Source: an uncultured Methylococcaceae bacterium (GTDB lineage: Bacteria > Pseudomonadota > Gammaproteobacteria > Methylococcales > Methylomonadaceae). Taken from it: a stretch of DNA of 7,805 nucleotides. Both the position numbers and the translations under genes were made by a program. The notes below the pieces were generated by a model. That model worked only from the letters and a program-made list of their open reading frames with translations, made no database searches and was not told the origin of the DNA. Shown one piece after another: positions 1 through 6,148 of the stretch. The DNA is taken from positions 1-7,805 of the forward strand of contig CAIUYS010000185.1 in NCBI GenBank assembly GCA_903903365.1. Reading direction: 5' to 3'. Position 1 is the stretch's first letter; each line of letters begins with the position of its first letter.

Positions 1-618
1 AAACCGACCGAAGCACCGACTGTCAACACGGCAAAGTTCGCTTTCGATGACAGACATGACAGTGCCTGGAGCTATAAACATCTGGTGTTGGGAGCCATTG
101 CCATTTTTGTTTATGTCGGTGGTGAAGTTTGCATTGGCAGTTTTCTGATTAACTTTCTTGGCGAGTCTACCATTGCCGGTTTAGTCGAACAGGAGGCCGG
201 CAAGTATGTCTCGTTTTACTGGGGTGGCGCCATGCTTGGGCGATTTGTCGGCGCGGCCGTCATGCAGAAAATTCAACCGGGTAAAACACTGGTATTTAAT
301 GCGCTAACAGCGGCTACACTGGTTTTAATAACCATCATGGGCAGCGGCTCTGTTGCCGCATGGGCGATTCTTTCTGTAGGTCTGTTTAACTCCATCATGT
401 TTCCAACCATCTTTTCATTGGCGGTTACCGGCTTGGGGAAGCACACAGGACAAGGTTCGGGAATTTTATGCGCGGCAATAGTCGGCGGCGCTATTCTACC
501 GGTTGTGCAAGGTTTTTTTGCCGATAGGATAGGCATTCAAAGCGCTTTTTTTATCCCCGTTCTTTGTTATGCTTATATTGCTTTTTACGGCTGGAAGGGT
601 CATAAAATAAAGGTTTAA
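1..618 (+). CDS. FucP/GluP-family sugar MFS transporter, C-terminal half (5' truncated by window)
   Basis: The frame is open from base 1 to TAA at 616-618 and gives the last 205 residues of a protein of roughly 420 aa, so the true start lies outside the window. The visible part has about six hydrophobic helices, matching TM7-12 of the fucose/glucose-galactose:H+ symporter branch of the major facilitator superfamily in the inner membrane. Family-like stretches are VYVGGEVCIGSF, GGAMLGRFVGA, FNSIMFPTIFSLA, QGSGILCAAIVGGAILP and CYAYIAFYGWKGH. The family imports hexoses or similar sugars with protons; the exact substrate cannot be read here. The terminal codons KIKV-stop lie just after the putative attachment core (590-602), so the end of this ORF may be supplied by the mobile element. 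The original end may be the fragment at 6568-6596. Family call is strong; substrate is unknown. Confidence 0.9.
   Translation, partial: KPTEAPTVNTAKFAFDDRHDSAWSYKHLVLGAIAIFVYVGGEVCIGSFLINFLGESTIAGLVEQEAGKYVSFYWGGAMLGRFVGAAVMQKIQPGKTLVFNALTAATLVLITIMGSGSVAAWAILSVGLFNSIMFPTIFSLAVTGLGKHTGQGSGILCAAIVGGAILPVVQGFFADRIGIQSAFFIPVLCYAYIAFYGWKGHKIKV
590..602 (+). other. Candidate left attachment core (attL)
   Basis: GCTGGAAGGGTCA here matches GCTGGAAGGGCCA at 6568-6580 in 12 of 13 positions. It sits in the last codons of the transporter gene, 166 bp upstream of the integrase start. Integration into the 3' end of a gene beside int is usual for tyrosine-integrase islands. The core is short and has one mismatch, so this is an inference. 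Confidence 0.45.
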
Positions 619-700
619 AGTCATTTAATAGAGTCCACCAACACAACGAATTATAAGGCCTGTAGACTTCTTAGCGTCCATCATCGTTTAATAACATCCA

Positions 701-730
701 TTGACATACCGTCACAATGTACGGTATAAA
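701..730 (+). promoter_or_regulatory. Likely sigma70 promoter of the integrase, overlapping an operator-like inverted repeat
   Basis: TTGACA at 701-706 is a perfect -35 box. TATAAA at 725-730 is a good -10 box at 18-bp spacing. TACCGT (707-712) and ACGGTA (721-726) form an inverted repeat that fills the spacer and runs into the -10 box. A protein bound there, perhaps the integrase itself or AlpA, would block transcription. Transcription would begin near 737, upstream of the ATG at 768. Confidence 0.55.
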
Positions 731-769
731 TAACGGCATATTTAAAACAACCGGATTTTATACCGTCAT
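705..769. repeat. Left cluster of TATACCG/CGGTATA motifs, putative integrase arm sites
   Basis: ATACCGTCA occurs as an exact 9-bp direct repeat at 706-714 and 760-768, with an inverted ACGGTATA at 721-728. The block CGGTATAAATAACGGCA (722-738) resembles 6490-6506 near the right end (13 of 17 positions). Short repeats between an attachment core and int, mirrored at the other end, fit arm-type binding sites of a tyrosine recombinase. Confidence 0.4.
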
Positions 770-1988
770 GCCCTTATCAGATACCGCTATAAAGAACGCA
801 AAACCCCATACAGACAAGGATTACAAGCTACCTGACGAAAAAGGCATGTACTTACTTATGCACAAAAATGGTGGAAAATATTTTAGACTTGATTACCGAT
901 TCAACGGAAAGCGTAAAACGTTAGCCATTGGTGTTTATCCTGATACCGGCCTAAAGCAAGCCAGAGAAGAACGAGACAAAGCCAGAGTGTTAATTGCTGG
1001 CGGTATCGACCCAAGCGAGAATAAAAAAACAGTTAACGCCGCGAAAGCCGAAAGCCTGATAAATACCTTTCAAGCCGTTGCTTGCGAGTGGGGAGCAAAG
1101 AAGCAAAAAAACTGGATGGAAAAAACAAACACATCCCGAGCCAGATTAGAGCAGCACATTTTTCCATGGTTAGGCAATAAGCCCATCGCCGATATATCGC
1201 CTATGCACATTCTGCAATGTGTACAGCGACTTGAAGCCCGAGGTGTAGCAGCAACAGCTCAGAGAACATTAAGAGTTTGCGGTCAAGTTTTCCGTTATGC
1301 AGTTGCAACAGGCAAAGCCGAAAGGGATATAACAGCAGATTTAAAAGGCGCATTAACAACCGCTAAGCCAGTCCATCTTGCATCAATTACAGAACCCAAA
1401 AAAGTGGGTGAATTATTAAGAGCGATAGATGCTTATAGTGGAACGTATATTGTTAGATCAGCCTTACAGCTTGCGCCTTTGGTGTTTGTTAGATCAGGTG
1501 AATTGAGTCAAGCAGAATGGTCACAAATAGATTTTGACGCTAAAGAGTGGCGTTATTTTGTCACTAAAACAGAGATGGAACATATTGTGCCACTATCTAC
1601 CCAAGCCGTTGAGATTTTAACCAATCTCAAGCAATTCACAGGCCATGGACGCTTTGTATTTTCAAACCTTAAAACCCCAAAAGGTGAAAAATCCATGTGT
1701 GCTATAACAATGTCTACAGCGCTTAGAGCCATTGGTTATGATAAAGATCAAATGACAACCCACGGCTTTCGAGCCATGGCAAGAACCATTCTTGACGAGG
1801 TGCTAGGCTTTCGACCTGATTTTATAGAGCATCAATTAGCGCATGCTGTTAGGGATGCCAACGGGAGAGCCTACAACCGGACTTCTCACTTGCCAGAGCG
1901 TCATAAGATGATGCAAGCATGGAGTGATTATCTGGATAGCTTAAAATATGGCGCTCAAGTGATCGAGTTTAAAAAAACTGCAAATTAA
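768..1988 (+). CDS. P4-type tyrosine integrase with DUF4102 arm-binding domain
   Basis: This is a site-specific recombinase that would integrate and, with an excisionase, excise the element. Numbering from the ATG at 768 (406 aa), the N-terminal DUF4102-type arm-binding domain spans about residues 1-90 and opens with MPLSDTAIKNAKP, the usual start of this family. A SAM-like core-binding domain follows at about 100-195, then the catalytic domain at about 205-390. The catalytic set is complete: R242 (VRSGEL), K267 (KTEMEHIVPLS), H332 and R335 (HGFR), H359 (QLAHAV) and nucleophile Y369 (AYNRT). An in-frame ATG at 717 would add 17 residues that lie across the promoter and do not look like the family, so 768 is preferred, although its ribosome-binding site is weak. 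It lies next to the transporter 3' end, the putative attachment site. The gene appears intact. Confidence 0.95.
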   Translation: MPLSDTAIKNAKPHTDKDYKLPDEKGMYLLMHKNGGKYFRLDYRFNGKRKTLAIGVYPDTGLKQAREERDKARVLIAGGIDPSENKKTVNAAKAESLINTFQAVACEWGAKKQKNWMEKTNTSRARLEQHIFPWLGNKPIADISPMHILQCVQRLEARGVAATAQRTLRVCGQVFRYAVATGKAERDITADLKGALTTAKPVHLASITEPKKVGELLRAIDAYSGTYIVRSALQLAPLVFVRSGELSQAEWSQIDFDAKEWRYFVTKTEMEHIVPLSTQAVEILTNLKQFTGHGRFVFSNLKTPKGEKSMCAITMSTALRAIGYDKDQMTTHGFRAMARTILDEVLGFRPDFIEHQLAHAVRDANGRAYNRTSHLPERHKMMQAWSDYLDSLKYGAQVIEFKKTAN

Positions 1989-1999
1989 AAAAACATTTA

Positions 2000-2027
2000 T
2001 GGACTTAATTAAACATTGTTATATAAT
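2000..2027 (+). promoter_or_regulatory. Likely promoter of the alpA-led operon
   Basis: A perfect -10 box TATAAT lies at 2022-2027. A partial -35 box TGGACT lies at 2000-2005 with 16-bp spacing. It is just after the integrase stop and 149 bp before the next gene. No other strong promoter is apparent before the long gene run. The -35 is weak, so an activator may be needed. Confidence 0.45.
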
Positions 2028-2053
2028 GCGTTGACTGAGTAAATCAGCGCATT
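2025..2053 (+). promoter_or_regulatory. Bulged inverted repeat at the predicted transcription start
   Basis: AATGCG (2025-2030) pairs with CGCATT (2048-2053), and inside them CTGA (2035-2038) pairs with TCAG (2044-2047) around a GTAAA loop. TTGA is left as a bulge on the left arm. It begins within the -10 box and covers the expected start site, so it may be an operator or a structured 5' end of the mRNA. There is no T-tract, so it is not a standard terminator. Confidence 0.35.
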
Positions 2054-2063
2054 AAACGAACCC

Positions 2064-2202
2064 TGACCGCAGACGCGAGAAACAAAAATATGCCATAGTC
2101 AAAAATCCGATTTACCCTAAACCCGATTTACCTAAAAAAGAATGTACGCCCCGTGACCGCAGATGCGAGAACAGAATGAAAAAAATAATACCCGATTTAC
2201 CC
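2064..2202 (+). repeat. Partial direct duplication of the alpA leader and start region
   Basis: TGACCGCAGACGCGAGAA at 2064-2081 recurs at 2154-2171 with one change (17 of 18). Each copy is followed by CCGATTTACC (2107-2116 and 2192-2201), and a third copy of that ten-mer lies at 2123-2132. The second unit contains the start of alpA. The first unit has ATG at 2090 followed almost at once by TAG, like a decayed copy of the same gene start. Alternatively the repeats may be binding sites for the AlpA-like protein. Confidence 0.6.
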
Positions 2203-2403
2203 CTCCAAAAATCCACCTATATCATCCGTCTACGCCAAGCCATAGAAAAGACTGGTTTAAGCCGTAGCACAATTTACAACCTTATTAAATCTGGCGACTT
2301 CCCGCAACAAGTACGTTTGTCAGTGCGTACCATGGGATTTTTAGAGCATGAAGTTGATGCTTGGATTGCTGGCAGAGTTGCAGCGTCAAGGGTGGCAGTA
2401 TGA
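2176..2403 (+). CDS. AlpA-family excisionase/transcriptional regulator
   Basis: This 75-aa protein has the fold-defining pattern of the AlpA/MerR-like winged-helix DNA-binding family. IIRLRQAIEKTGLSRSTIYNLI, given in two pieces, IIRLRQAIEK and TGLSRSTIYNLI at residues 16-37, is a helix-turn-helix that starts with the conserved R-L-x-x-x-x-x-x-T-G-L-S-R-S-T-I-Y pattern. GDFPQQVRLSVRTMGFLEHEVDAWI follows in the same order as family members (GDFP, then the wing, then E-V-D-A-W-I at the end). AlpA proteins control integrase expression or act as excision factors in P4-like elements. It heads the operon and overlaps the next gene by 4 bp. The ribosome-binding site is weak (GAGAA). DNA binding is well supported by family; target is unknown, though leader repeats just upstream are candidates. 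Confidence 0.88.
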   Translation: MKKIIPDLPLQKSTYIIRLRQAIEKTGLSRSTIYNLIKSGDFPQQVRLSVRTMGFLEHEVDAWIAGRVAASRVAV

Positions 2404-2552
2404 AAACCACGGCGGTCGAGAACCGTGGGAGCTTCAACAAACAGCCCGTCTATTCTATCAAATCCCGCGTAAAACTTCACCTTATAGCCGTCTCAATTAA
2501 TCTGATGGTGCTTGCCATTGCCATTCATTTTTTATCTGGTGGGTGCGCATAA
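2400..2552 (+). CDS. Small single-pass membrane protein, unknown function
   Basis: The ATG at 2400 overlaps the alpA stop codon as ATGA, and AAGGGTGG lies about seven bases upstream as a good ribosome-binding site, so this start is preferred to ATG 2361 in the same frame. The product is 50 aa: a polar and basic N-terminus of about 26 residues, then one hydrophobic segment (LIAVSINLMVLAIAIHFL, about residues 28-45) and a short GGCA tail. Positive residues before the helix suggest that the N-terminus stays in the cytoplasm. It is translationally coupled on both sides. I do not recognise a family; function is unknown. Confidence 0.65.
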   Translation: MKTTAVENRGSFNKQPVYSIKSRVKLHLIAVSINLMVLAIAIHFLSGGCA

Positions 2553-2839
2553 TGGATGATTTTTTACGCCCCTTAAAGCTATTTGCAGCTCTTACCGCTT
2601 TGTTTCACGACACAGCGACCGAACCAACTACAGCAAATCTTACTGATAAAGCACAAAAACTGGCTTATAAGGTTTTGGATAGAGTAGAGGATGGTATAGC
2701 CACCAAGGAATATCTGGAATCTTCATTGCATGATTTGTCAGCCTTGATTTTTCTACTCACAAAAACCGAGGATGAAAGAGCTGATATTTTAGCTCAGTGT
2801 GATTTTTTAGTTGTGGAGGGCAGTAGCCATGCCCATTAA
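2552..2839 (+). CDS. Hypothetical helical protein, 95 aa
   Basis: The start ATG at 2552 shares a base with the previous stop (TAATG). It has a G-rich ribosome-binding site (GGTGGG) and is preferred to the in-frame GTG at 2543. The 95-aa product is acidic and predicted mainly helical: a hydrophobic N-terminal stretch (PLKLFAALTALF, about residues 6-17), then helices around LTDKAQKLAYKVLDRVEDG and YLESSLHDLSALIFLL. The last 11 bases overlap the primase-like gene downstream. I do not recognise a family. Its place between alpA and the replication-like genes suggests an accessory role in the element, but this is only positional. Confidence 0.6.
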   Translation: MDDFLRPLKLFAALTALFHDTATEPTTANLTDKAQKLAYKVLDRVEDGIATKEYLESSLHDLSALIFLLTKTEDERADILAQCDFLVVEGSSHAH

Positions 2840-3242
2840 TACTTTGCTTTCAAGACTAGAGAAGGTCAAGCCAAACGGCAACAGCAAATGGTTGTCATGT
2901 TGCCCCGCCCATCCTGATAAGTCGCCGTCATTAGCAATAAAAGAGATTAATGGAAAAATATTAATCCATTGTTTCGCAGGATGCCAAGTATCTGAGGTCG
3001 TCTCAGCTATCGGACTTCAATTATCAGATTTAATGCCATTCAATCCATCTTACCAGAAGGGAGCCAAGCCACCCCGCTTTAATAAATACGAATTGTTTGA
3101 TCGGTTAGTATTTGAAACCGTCATATTAAGTATGGGTATCAGGCAGCTATTGAATGGCGAAATTCTGGAGCAGTCGGACTTGTCGAGAGTGTTACTCGCT
3201 GAAAGTACCATTAACGGAATTGTTAGAGAGGTGAGGCAATGA
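2829..3242 (+). CDS. Free-standing primase-type (CHC2-like) zinc-finger protein
   Basis: From ATG 2829 (GGAGGG ribosome-binding site at 2815-2820) the product is 137 aa. Residues 20-55 form a DnaG-like zinc ribbon: CCPAHPDKSPSL gives C25 and H28, and HCFAGC gives C48 and C52, with the typical P-S-L and beta-strand spacing between them. In primases this domain binds single-stranded template DNA and helps select the start site. Here no Toprim or polymerase catalytic core follows: residues 60-137 are a short helical extension without the acidic catalytic motifs. It overlaps the DUF3631 P-loop gene by 4 bp (ATGA), an order often seen in prophage and island replication modules where the two parts are separate or fused. 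Zinc-finger call is strong; actual priming activity is doubtful without a catalytic partner. Confidence 0.85.
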   Translation: MPINTLLSRLEKVKPNGNSKWLSCCPAHPDKSPSLAIKEINGKILIHCFAGCQVSEVVSAIGLQLSDLMPFNPSYQKGAKPPRFNKYELFDRLVFETVILSMGIRQLLNGEILEQSDLSRVLLAESTINGIVREVRQ

Positions 3243-4768
3243 GCTTGGATGATAAAGCAGACGACTTTTTAAACGAAGACCAGGCACCGGAACCAAAGCA
3301 CCTTGATAATGAAATCATCCGTAATCTGGCTGGATTAAAACCGATTGATTATGATCGAGTGAGATTAGCCAAGGCCAAAGAGCTTGGGATAAGACCGGCG
3401 GTATTGGATGCCGAAGTAAAAGCAGCGAGATCCACCGATAAACAAACAGATCGTCTACCATTCCCGACAGTGGAGCCGTACCCATACCCGATTAACCCAG
3501 CTCAATTACTTAACGAAGTATCGGGTGCTATCCGTCAATTTATCGTATTAGACGAGTATCAAGCCCATGCAGCGGCGTTATGGGTAGCCTTGACCTACTT
3601 CATTGATGTGGTGGAAGTTGCACCGCTGGCAATCATCAACGCACCGGAAAAGTCATGTGGTAAAACTCAGTTACTCAATGTCATGGGGAAAATGTCATAT
3701 AGGCCATTACCCGCTTCAAATGCTTCTGCATCTGCTCTATTTAGAGCCGTGGAGCTATGGAAGCCAACGATATTAATTGACGAGGCCGACACCTTCTTTA
3801 GAGATAATTTAGAGCTTCATGGCATGGTAAACGCTGGCTACCTAAGAGGCGGTTTTGTTTTACGGAGTGAATCAGTTGGTGACTCATTCGAGCCTAAAAT
3901 GTTTTCCGTCTACTCGGCAAAAGCGCTGGCAGGTATCAAGCTGGAAAAGCATCTGCCCGAAGCAACTATGAGTCGTGGGATTATATTTAATCTTAGGCGC
4001 AAATTATCAGGCGAAAGCGTTAGCCGGTTACGTCATGCAGACCCCGACCTATTTACTGGTTTAGCGTCAAAACTGACTAGGTTTGCAGAGGACTATAGCG
4101 AGCAGGTAAGAAAGGCGCGTCCATTGCTACCAGAGGCGTTATCAGACCGCGAACAAGATAACTTGGATGGTATGCTTGCAATCGCTTCATGTGCTGGTGA
4201 GGGCTGGGTAAACAAGGCCATAACAGCGGCGTTAAAATTATCTGAAAACTCAGGAGAAAAAACGGTTAGCGCCGGTAACGAGTTGCTGGGTGATATTCAA
4301 AATATTTTTGAAAGTAAACGAATCGACAGAATATCTACAGCCGATTTAATTACAGCGTTATGTGATGATGAGGAAGCGCCGTGGTCAACTTATAATCGAG
4401 GAAAGCCCATTGTACCAAGGCAGTTTAAAAAACAGCTTGAGCCTTATCAAATCGAATCAAAAAAGATACGAATAGATTTTAAAGAAGCCCGAGGATTTGA
4501 GCTTAATCAATTTAACGATGCTTTTACGCGTTATCTTACCCCCCCGATTTTATCTGTCTATCCGTCTCAAATACCCGAAAACCCAGCAACCACGCGGCCT
4601 AGAGGTGAGACAGATAGAGAGACAGAAGACAGATACACTATTTATCCGTCTCAGCTACAGCCCAGCAATACCGGCGTTTTCGACAGCAAGACAGATAAAA
4701 CAGCGTTTTCGGAGGTACGGTCAAACGACACTAAAACAAGCCTCGTTTTTGAAACGGAGGTTTTCTAA
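3239..4768 (+). CDS. DUF3631-domain P-loop ATPase, probable replication protein
   Basis: This 509-aa protein starts at an ATGA overlap with the zinc-finger gene. Residues 1-85 are a polar linker. A P-loop NTPase core follows, with a Walker-A-like loop NAPEKSCGKT (134-143) and Walker B ILIDEAD (178-184). An arginine-rich segment (MSRGIIFNLRRK, 244-255) may hold the arginine finger. The DUF3631 region spans about 265-435 and ends in a small domain (TADLITAL, WSTYNRGKPI, then RGFELNQFNDAFTRYL) resembling a DNA-binding winged helix. Family members occur in prophages and islands beside primase zinc fingers and are thought to act as helicase or primase-helicase-like proteins. Residues 435-509 are a disordered tail whose DNA carries the repeat cluster at 4551-4697. 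No frameshift is seen. Domain family is firm; helicase function is inferred. Confidence 0.85.
   Translation: MSLDDKADDFLNEDQAPEPKHLDNEIIRNLAGLKPIDYDRVRLAKAKELGIRPAVLDAEVKAARSTDKQTDRLPFPTVEPYPYPINPAQLLNEVSGAIRQFIVLDEYQAHAAALWVALTYFIDVVEVAPLAIINAPEKSCGKTQLLNVMGKMSYRPLPASNASASALFRAVELWKPTILIDEADTFFRDNLELHGMVNAGYLRGGFVLRSESVGDSFEPKMFSVYSAKALAGIKLEKHLPEATMSRGIIFNLRRKLSGESVSRLRHADPDLFTGLASKLTRFAEDYSEQVRKARPLLPEALSDREQDNLDGMLAIASCAGEGWVNKAITAALKLSENSGEKTVSAGNELLGDIQNIFESKRIDRISTADLITALCDDEEAPWSTYNRGKPIVPRQFKKQLEPYQIESKKIRIDFKEARGFELNQFNDAFTRYLTPPILSVYPSQIPENPATTRPRGETDRETEDRYTIYPSQLQPSNTGVFDSKTDKTAFSEVRSNDTKTSLVFETEVF
4551..4697. repeat. Cluster of TATCYGTCTY decamers in both orientations, candidate replication origin
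   Basis: Forward copies are at 4551-4560 (TATCTGTCTA, last base off), 4559-4568 and 4643-4652 (TATCCGTCTC). Reverse copies are GAGACAGATA at 4607-4616 and AAGACAGATA at 4626-4635 and 4688-4697, with a partial copy GAGACAGA at 4619-4626. All lie in the disordered tail of the DUF3631 gene, coding for residues 438-487. Iteron-like clusters beside or inside a replication gene are common in plasmids and satellites. Function is inferred. Confidence 0.55.
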
Positions 4769-5199
4769 TGACCGCACTATCTAAAATTCAATCAGCGGGT
4801 TTTGTGCTGGCATTGGTCAATGGAAAACTGAATGTAACACCGACCAAGGCAGCGTTAACTGATACCCAGCGAATCTTCATAAAATCCAATAAATCTGAAA
4901 TTATCAAACAGCTTTCAGTTGCTCAAATTCAACAAAATATCCGAGAGGCTATTGAAGAAAGGGCGGCTATTATGGAATTTGACGGCGGCTTGCACCGTGC
5001 TGATGCTGATGTTGCAGCGGCTAAATCAATGCGGGTTTATTGTTATCGAGTGACTGATAAGCCTAAATCTTTATTAACTGCGAATATGCCCGACAAGACA
5101 CTTGACGATGCAAAAGAGATATTAAGGAACAAGTATGGCGGTCGTCTAATCAGCGTTGAGCCTATGTCAGCAATGGCAGCCAATACAACTAAGCATTAA
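4768..5199 (+). CDS. Protein with TubC-type docking-like N-terminus, element-associated
   Basis: The ATG at 4768 shares a base with the preceding stop (TAATG) and has a GGAGG ribosome-binding site. The 143-aa product has two parts. Residues 1-50 (ALSKIQSAGFVLAL, NGKLNVTPTKAALT, then KSNKSEIIKQL) have the helix-strand-strand-helix pattern of TubC N-terminal docking domains, known from polyketide/peptide synthetases but also present as short phage and island proteins. Residues 60-135 begin with EERAAIMEFDGGLHRADAD, a motif I recall from proteins encoded in prophage replication regions. They continue with a strand-rich section (MRVYCYRVTDKP, then AKEILRNKYGGRLISVEP). No enzyme motif is seen. A protein-protein contact role within the replication module is possible. 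Similarities are from memory, so the family call is moderate. Confidence 0.6.
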   Translation: MTALSKIQSAGFVLALVNGKLNVTPTKAALTDTQRIFIKSNKSEIIKQLSVAQIQQNIREAIEERAAIMEFDGGLHRADADVAAAKSMRVYCYRVTDKPKSLLTANMPDKTLDDAKEILRNKYGGRLISVEPMSAMAANTTKH

Positions 5200-5219
5200 T
5201 TAATACAGGATTACAGACT

Positions 5220-5486
5220 ATGACTGAATTAGAAGAAAATAAATTGCTTTCAGACGCTTGGGAAGCAGGTGCAAGAGCAATTAAAGAATCATTAGGCGAA
5301 TATTACACACAAGAAAATGTGGAAATGGTCACGATGACGAGCGTTAATTATCTTATTACATGCTTTGATCAAGCTAACGCGGATGAGGTACGGAAAAACA
5401 GGGATGATTTTATATTGATTGTCCGTGGAGTGACTGACTTAAAAATACAGAGGCTTAATGCCAAGCAAGGCAAGTTTCAGGCGTAA
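5220..5486 (+). CDS. Hypothetical protein, 88 aa
   Basis: ATG 5220 has AGGA at 5207-5210 as ribosome-binding site and follows the previous gene by 20 bp. The product is acidic, 88 aa, with no signal peptide or clear membrane segment. It reads as three or four helices: ENKLLSDAWEAGARAIKESLG, ENVEMVTMTSVNYLITCFDQ and DDFILIVRGVTDLKIQRLN are each amphipathic. No cysteine or catalytic motif repeats are seen. I do not recognise a family. A hairpin follows immediately and may partly separate this gene from the downstream cassette of small proteins. Confidence 0.6.
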   Translation: MTELEENKLLSDAWEAGARAIKESLGEYYTQENVEMVTMTSVNYLITCFDQANADEVRKNRDDFILIVRGVTDLKIQRLNAKQGKFQA

Positions 5487-5494
5487 ATAAAACC

Positions 5495-5520
5495 CCCGTC
5501 ATAGATTTTTTTATGGCGGG
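5495..5520 (+). terminator. Hairpin between operon parts, possible weak terminator or processing site
   Basis: CCCGTCATA (5495-5503) pairs with TATGGCGGG (5512-5520), nine pairs including one G-U, around an eight-base loop of mostly T. The downstream bases TTACTAC are not a T-tract, so full termination is unlikely. It may attenuate transcription or stabilise mRNA ends. Confidence 0.45.
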
Positions 5521-5546
5521 TTACTACTTTATTCAGAGGTTGATAA

Positions 5547-5816
5547 ATGGCTAATAAATACCCCGTTGAAGTCGATGGTGTAACAGGTGAGGTTAATGAC
5601 CTACCCTATGCGAAAAACACGCGCTATAGGGCTAAACTGGACAGTATGCAGGATGTTAAAAGAGAAATGGCGAAGGTCTATAGAGAATCTAGGTCTGGAG
5701 TGGTTGAAGTCGTAGATGGTACTAAGTTGGTTTGGATGTTACAGGCCGTGGGTAAGGTGATCGAGTCGAGTGATCTTGAAAAGCGTATTGAGATATTGGA
5801 GGCTAACAATGGCTAA
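5547..5816 (+). CDS. Hypothetical phage-like protein, 89 aa
   Basis: ATG 5547 has AGAGG seven bases upstream. The 89-aa product opens with KYPVEVDGVTGEVNDLPYAKN, then a helical region with LDSMQDVKREMAKVYRESR, TKLVWMLQAVGKVIESSDL and a terminal EKRIEILE segment. The M-x-D-V-x-R-E-M-A-x-V-Y-R-E pattern resembles small uncharacterised proteins often found in prophages and islands; I cannot name a family with confidence. The terminal LEKRIEILE resembles the N-terminal motif of the three small genes downstream. Its last eight bases overlap the next gene. The role is unknown; a DNA-binding or packaging-associated role is only a guess. Confidence 0.6.
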   Translation: MANKYPVEVDGVTGEVNDLPYAKNTRYRAKLDSMQDVKREMAKVYRESRSGVVEVVDGTKLVWMLQAVGKVIESSDLEKRIEILEANNG

Positions 5817-5976
5817 TTTAAAAACTAGGTTAACGAAAATGGAAAATAAAAAAGGTGCATTGGTTTTAATTGTCGTTGGTGAAAATGAATCTAACGAGGA
5901 TGCTCTTATTCGACACGGTAAAATTTCAGATAATAGTCGAGTGCTATTTGTTTGTACGGGAGTTAATAATGAGTAA
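5809..5976 (+). CDS. Small protein 1 of a three-gene NLKxR-motif cassette
   Basis: ATG 5809 overlaps the preceding gene by eight bases and has GGAGG at about eight bases spacing, so it is preferred to the upstream ATG 5770. The product is 55 aa. It starts with ANLKTRLTKMENKK, a short helix with leucines and basic residues. A hydrophobic strand ALVLIVVGENES follows, then NEDALIRHG and a second strand RVLFVCTGV. The same order occurs in the next gene, with DNA similarity at the start codon region, so they are probably duplicates. The family's role is not known to me. The helix could dimerise or contact a partner. Confidence 0.65.
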   Translation: MANLKTRLTKMENKKGALVLIVVGENESNEDALIRHGKISDNSRVLFVCTGVNNE

Positions 5977-6148
5977 TCTAAAAAACCGTGTGCTAAAGAT
6001 TGAGCAGGATAATCAATCCAGCGGCCTCGTGATAATTGCCGTTAATGCTGGCGAAACAAACCAAGAAGCCTATCAACGGTATTTTGCTAACGACAGCATA
6101 AAGCCCAAACTGGTTATTTATGCGTCACCATTGGATGTGATGCTATGA
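5969..6148 (+). CDS. Small protein 2 of a three-gene NLKxR-motif cassette
   Basis: ATG 5969 overlaps the previous stop by eight bases, the same arrangement as at the previous junction, and has GGGAG upstream. The 59-aa product begins SNLKNRVLKIEQDN, then GLVIIAVNAGETNQEAYQRYF and a last strand KLVIYASPLDV. Aligned with the gene before it, N-L-K-x-R, K-x-E, L-V-x-I-x-V, E-x-N and A-x-x-R keep their order and spacing. It overlaps the third gene by 4 bp (ATGA). Function is unknown. Confidence 0.65.
   Translation: MSNLKNRVLKIEQDNQSSGLVIIAVNAGETNQEAYQRYFANDSIKPKLVIYASPLDVML

Noticed and set aside
273..536. Minus-strand ORF of 87 aa inside the transporter gene
   Set aside because: It is the antisense shadow of a strongly recognised transporter frame and resembles no protein.
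618..716. tRNA or tmRNA gene as integration target next to int
   Set aside because: No cloverleaf-like sequence or tRNA 3' end was found between the transporter and the integrase.
717..767. Upstream ATG extending the integrase by 17 residues
   Set aside because: The extension overlaps the promoter and the repeats, and the family normally begins with the MPLSDTAI segment at 768.
2064..2202. CRISPR array
   Set aside because: There are only two 18-bp copies, with no regular spacers or Cas genes; the repeats extend into a gene start.
2274..2480. Minus-strand ORF of 68 aa across alpA and the small membrane gene
   Set aside because: It is antisense to two coupled genes with ribosome-binding sites and has no protein-like features.
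4497..4784. Second plus-strand ORF of 95 aa inside the end of the DUF3631 gene
   Set aside because: It is a frame shadow kept open by the low-complexity repeat region; the DUF3631 frame continues with family features up to its own tail.
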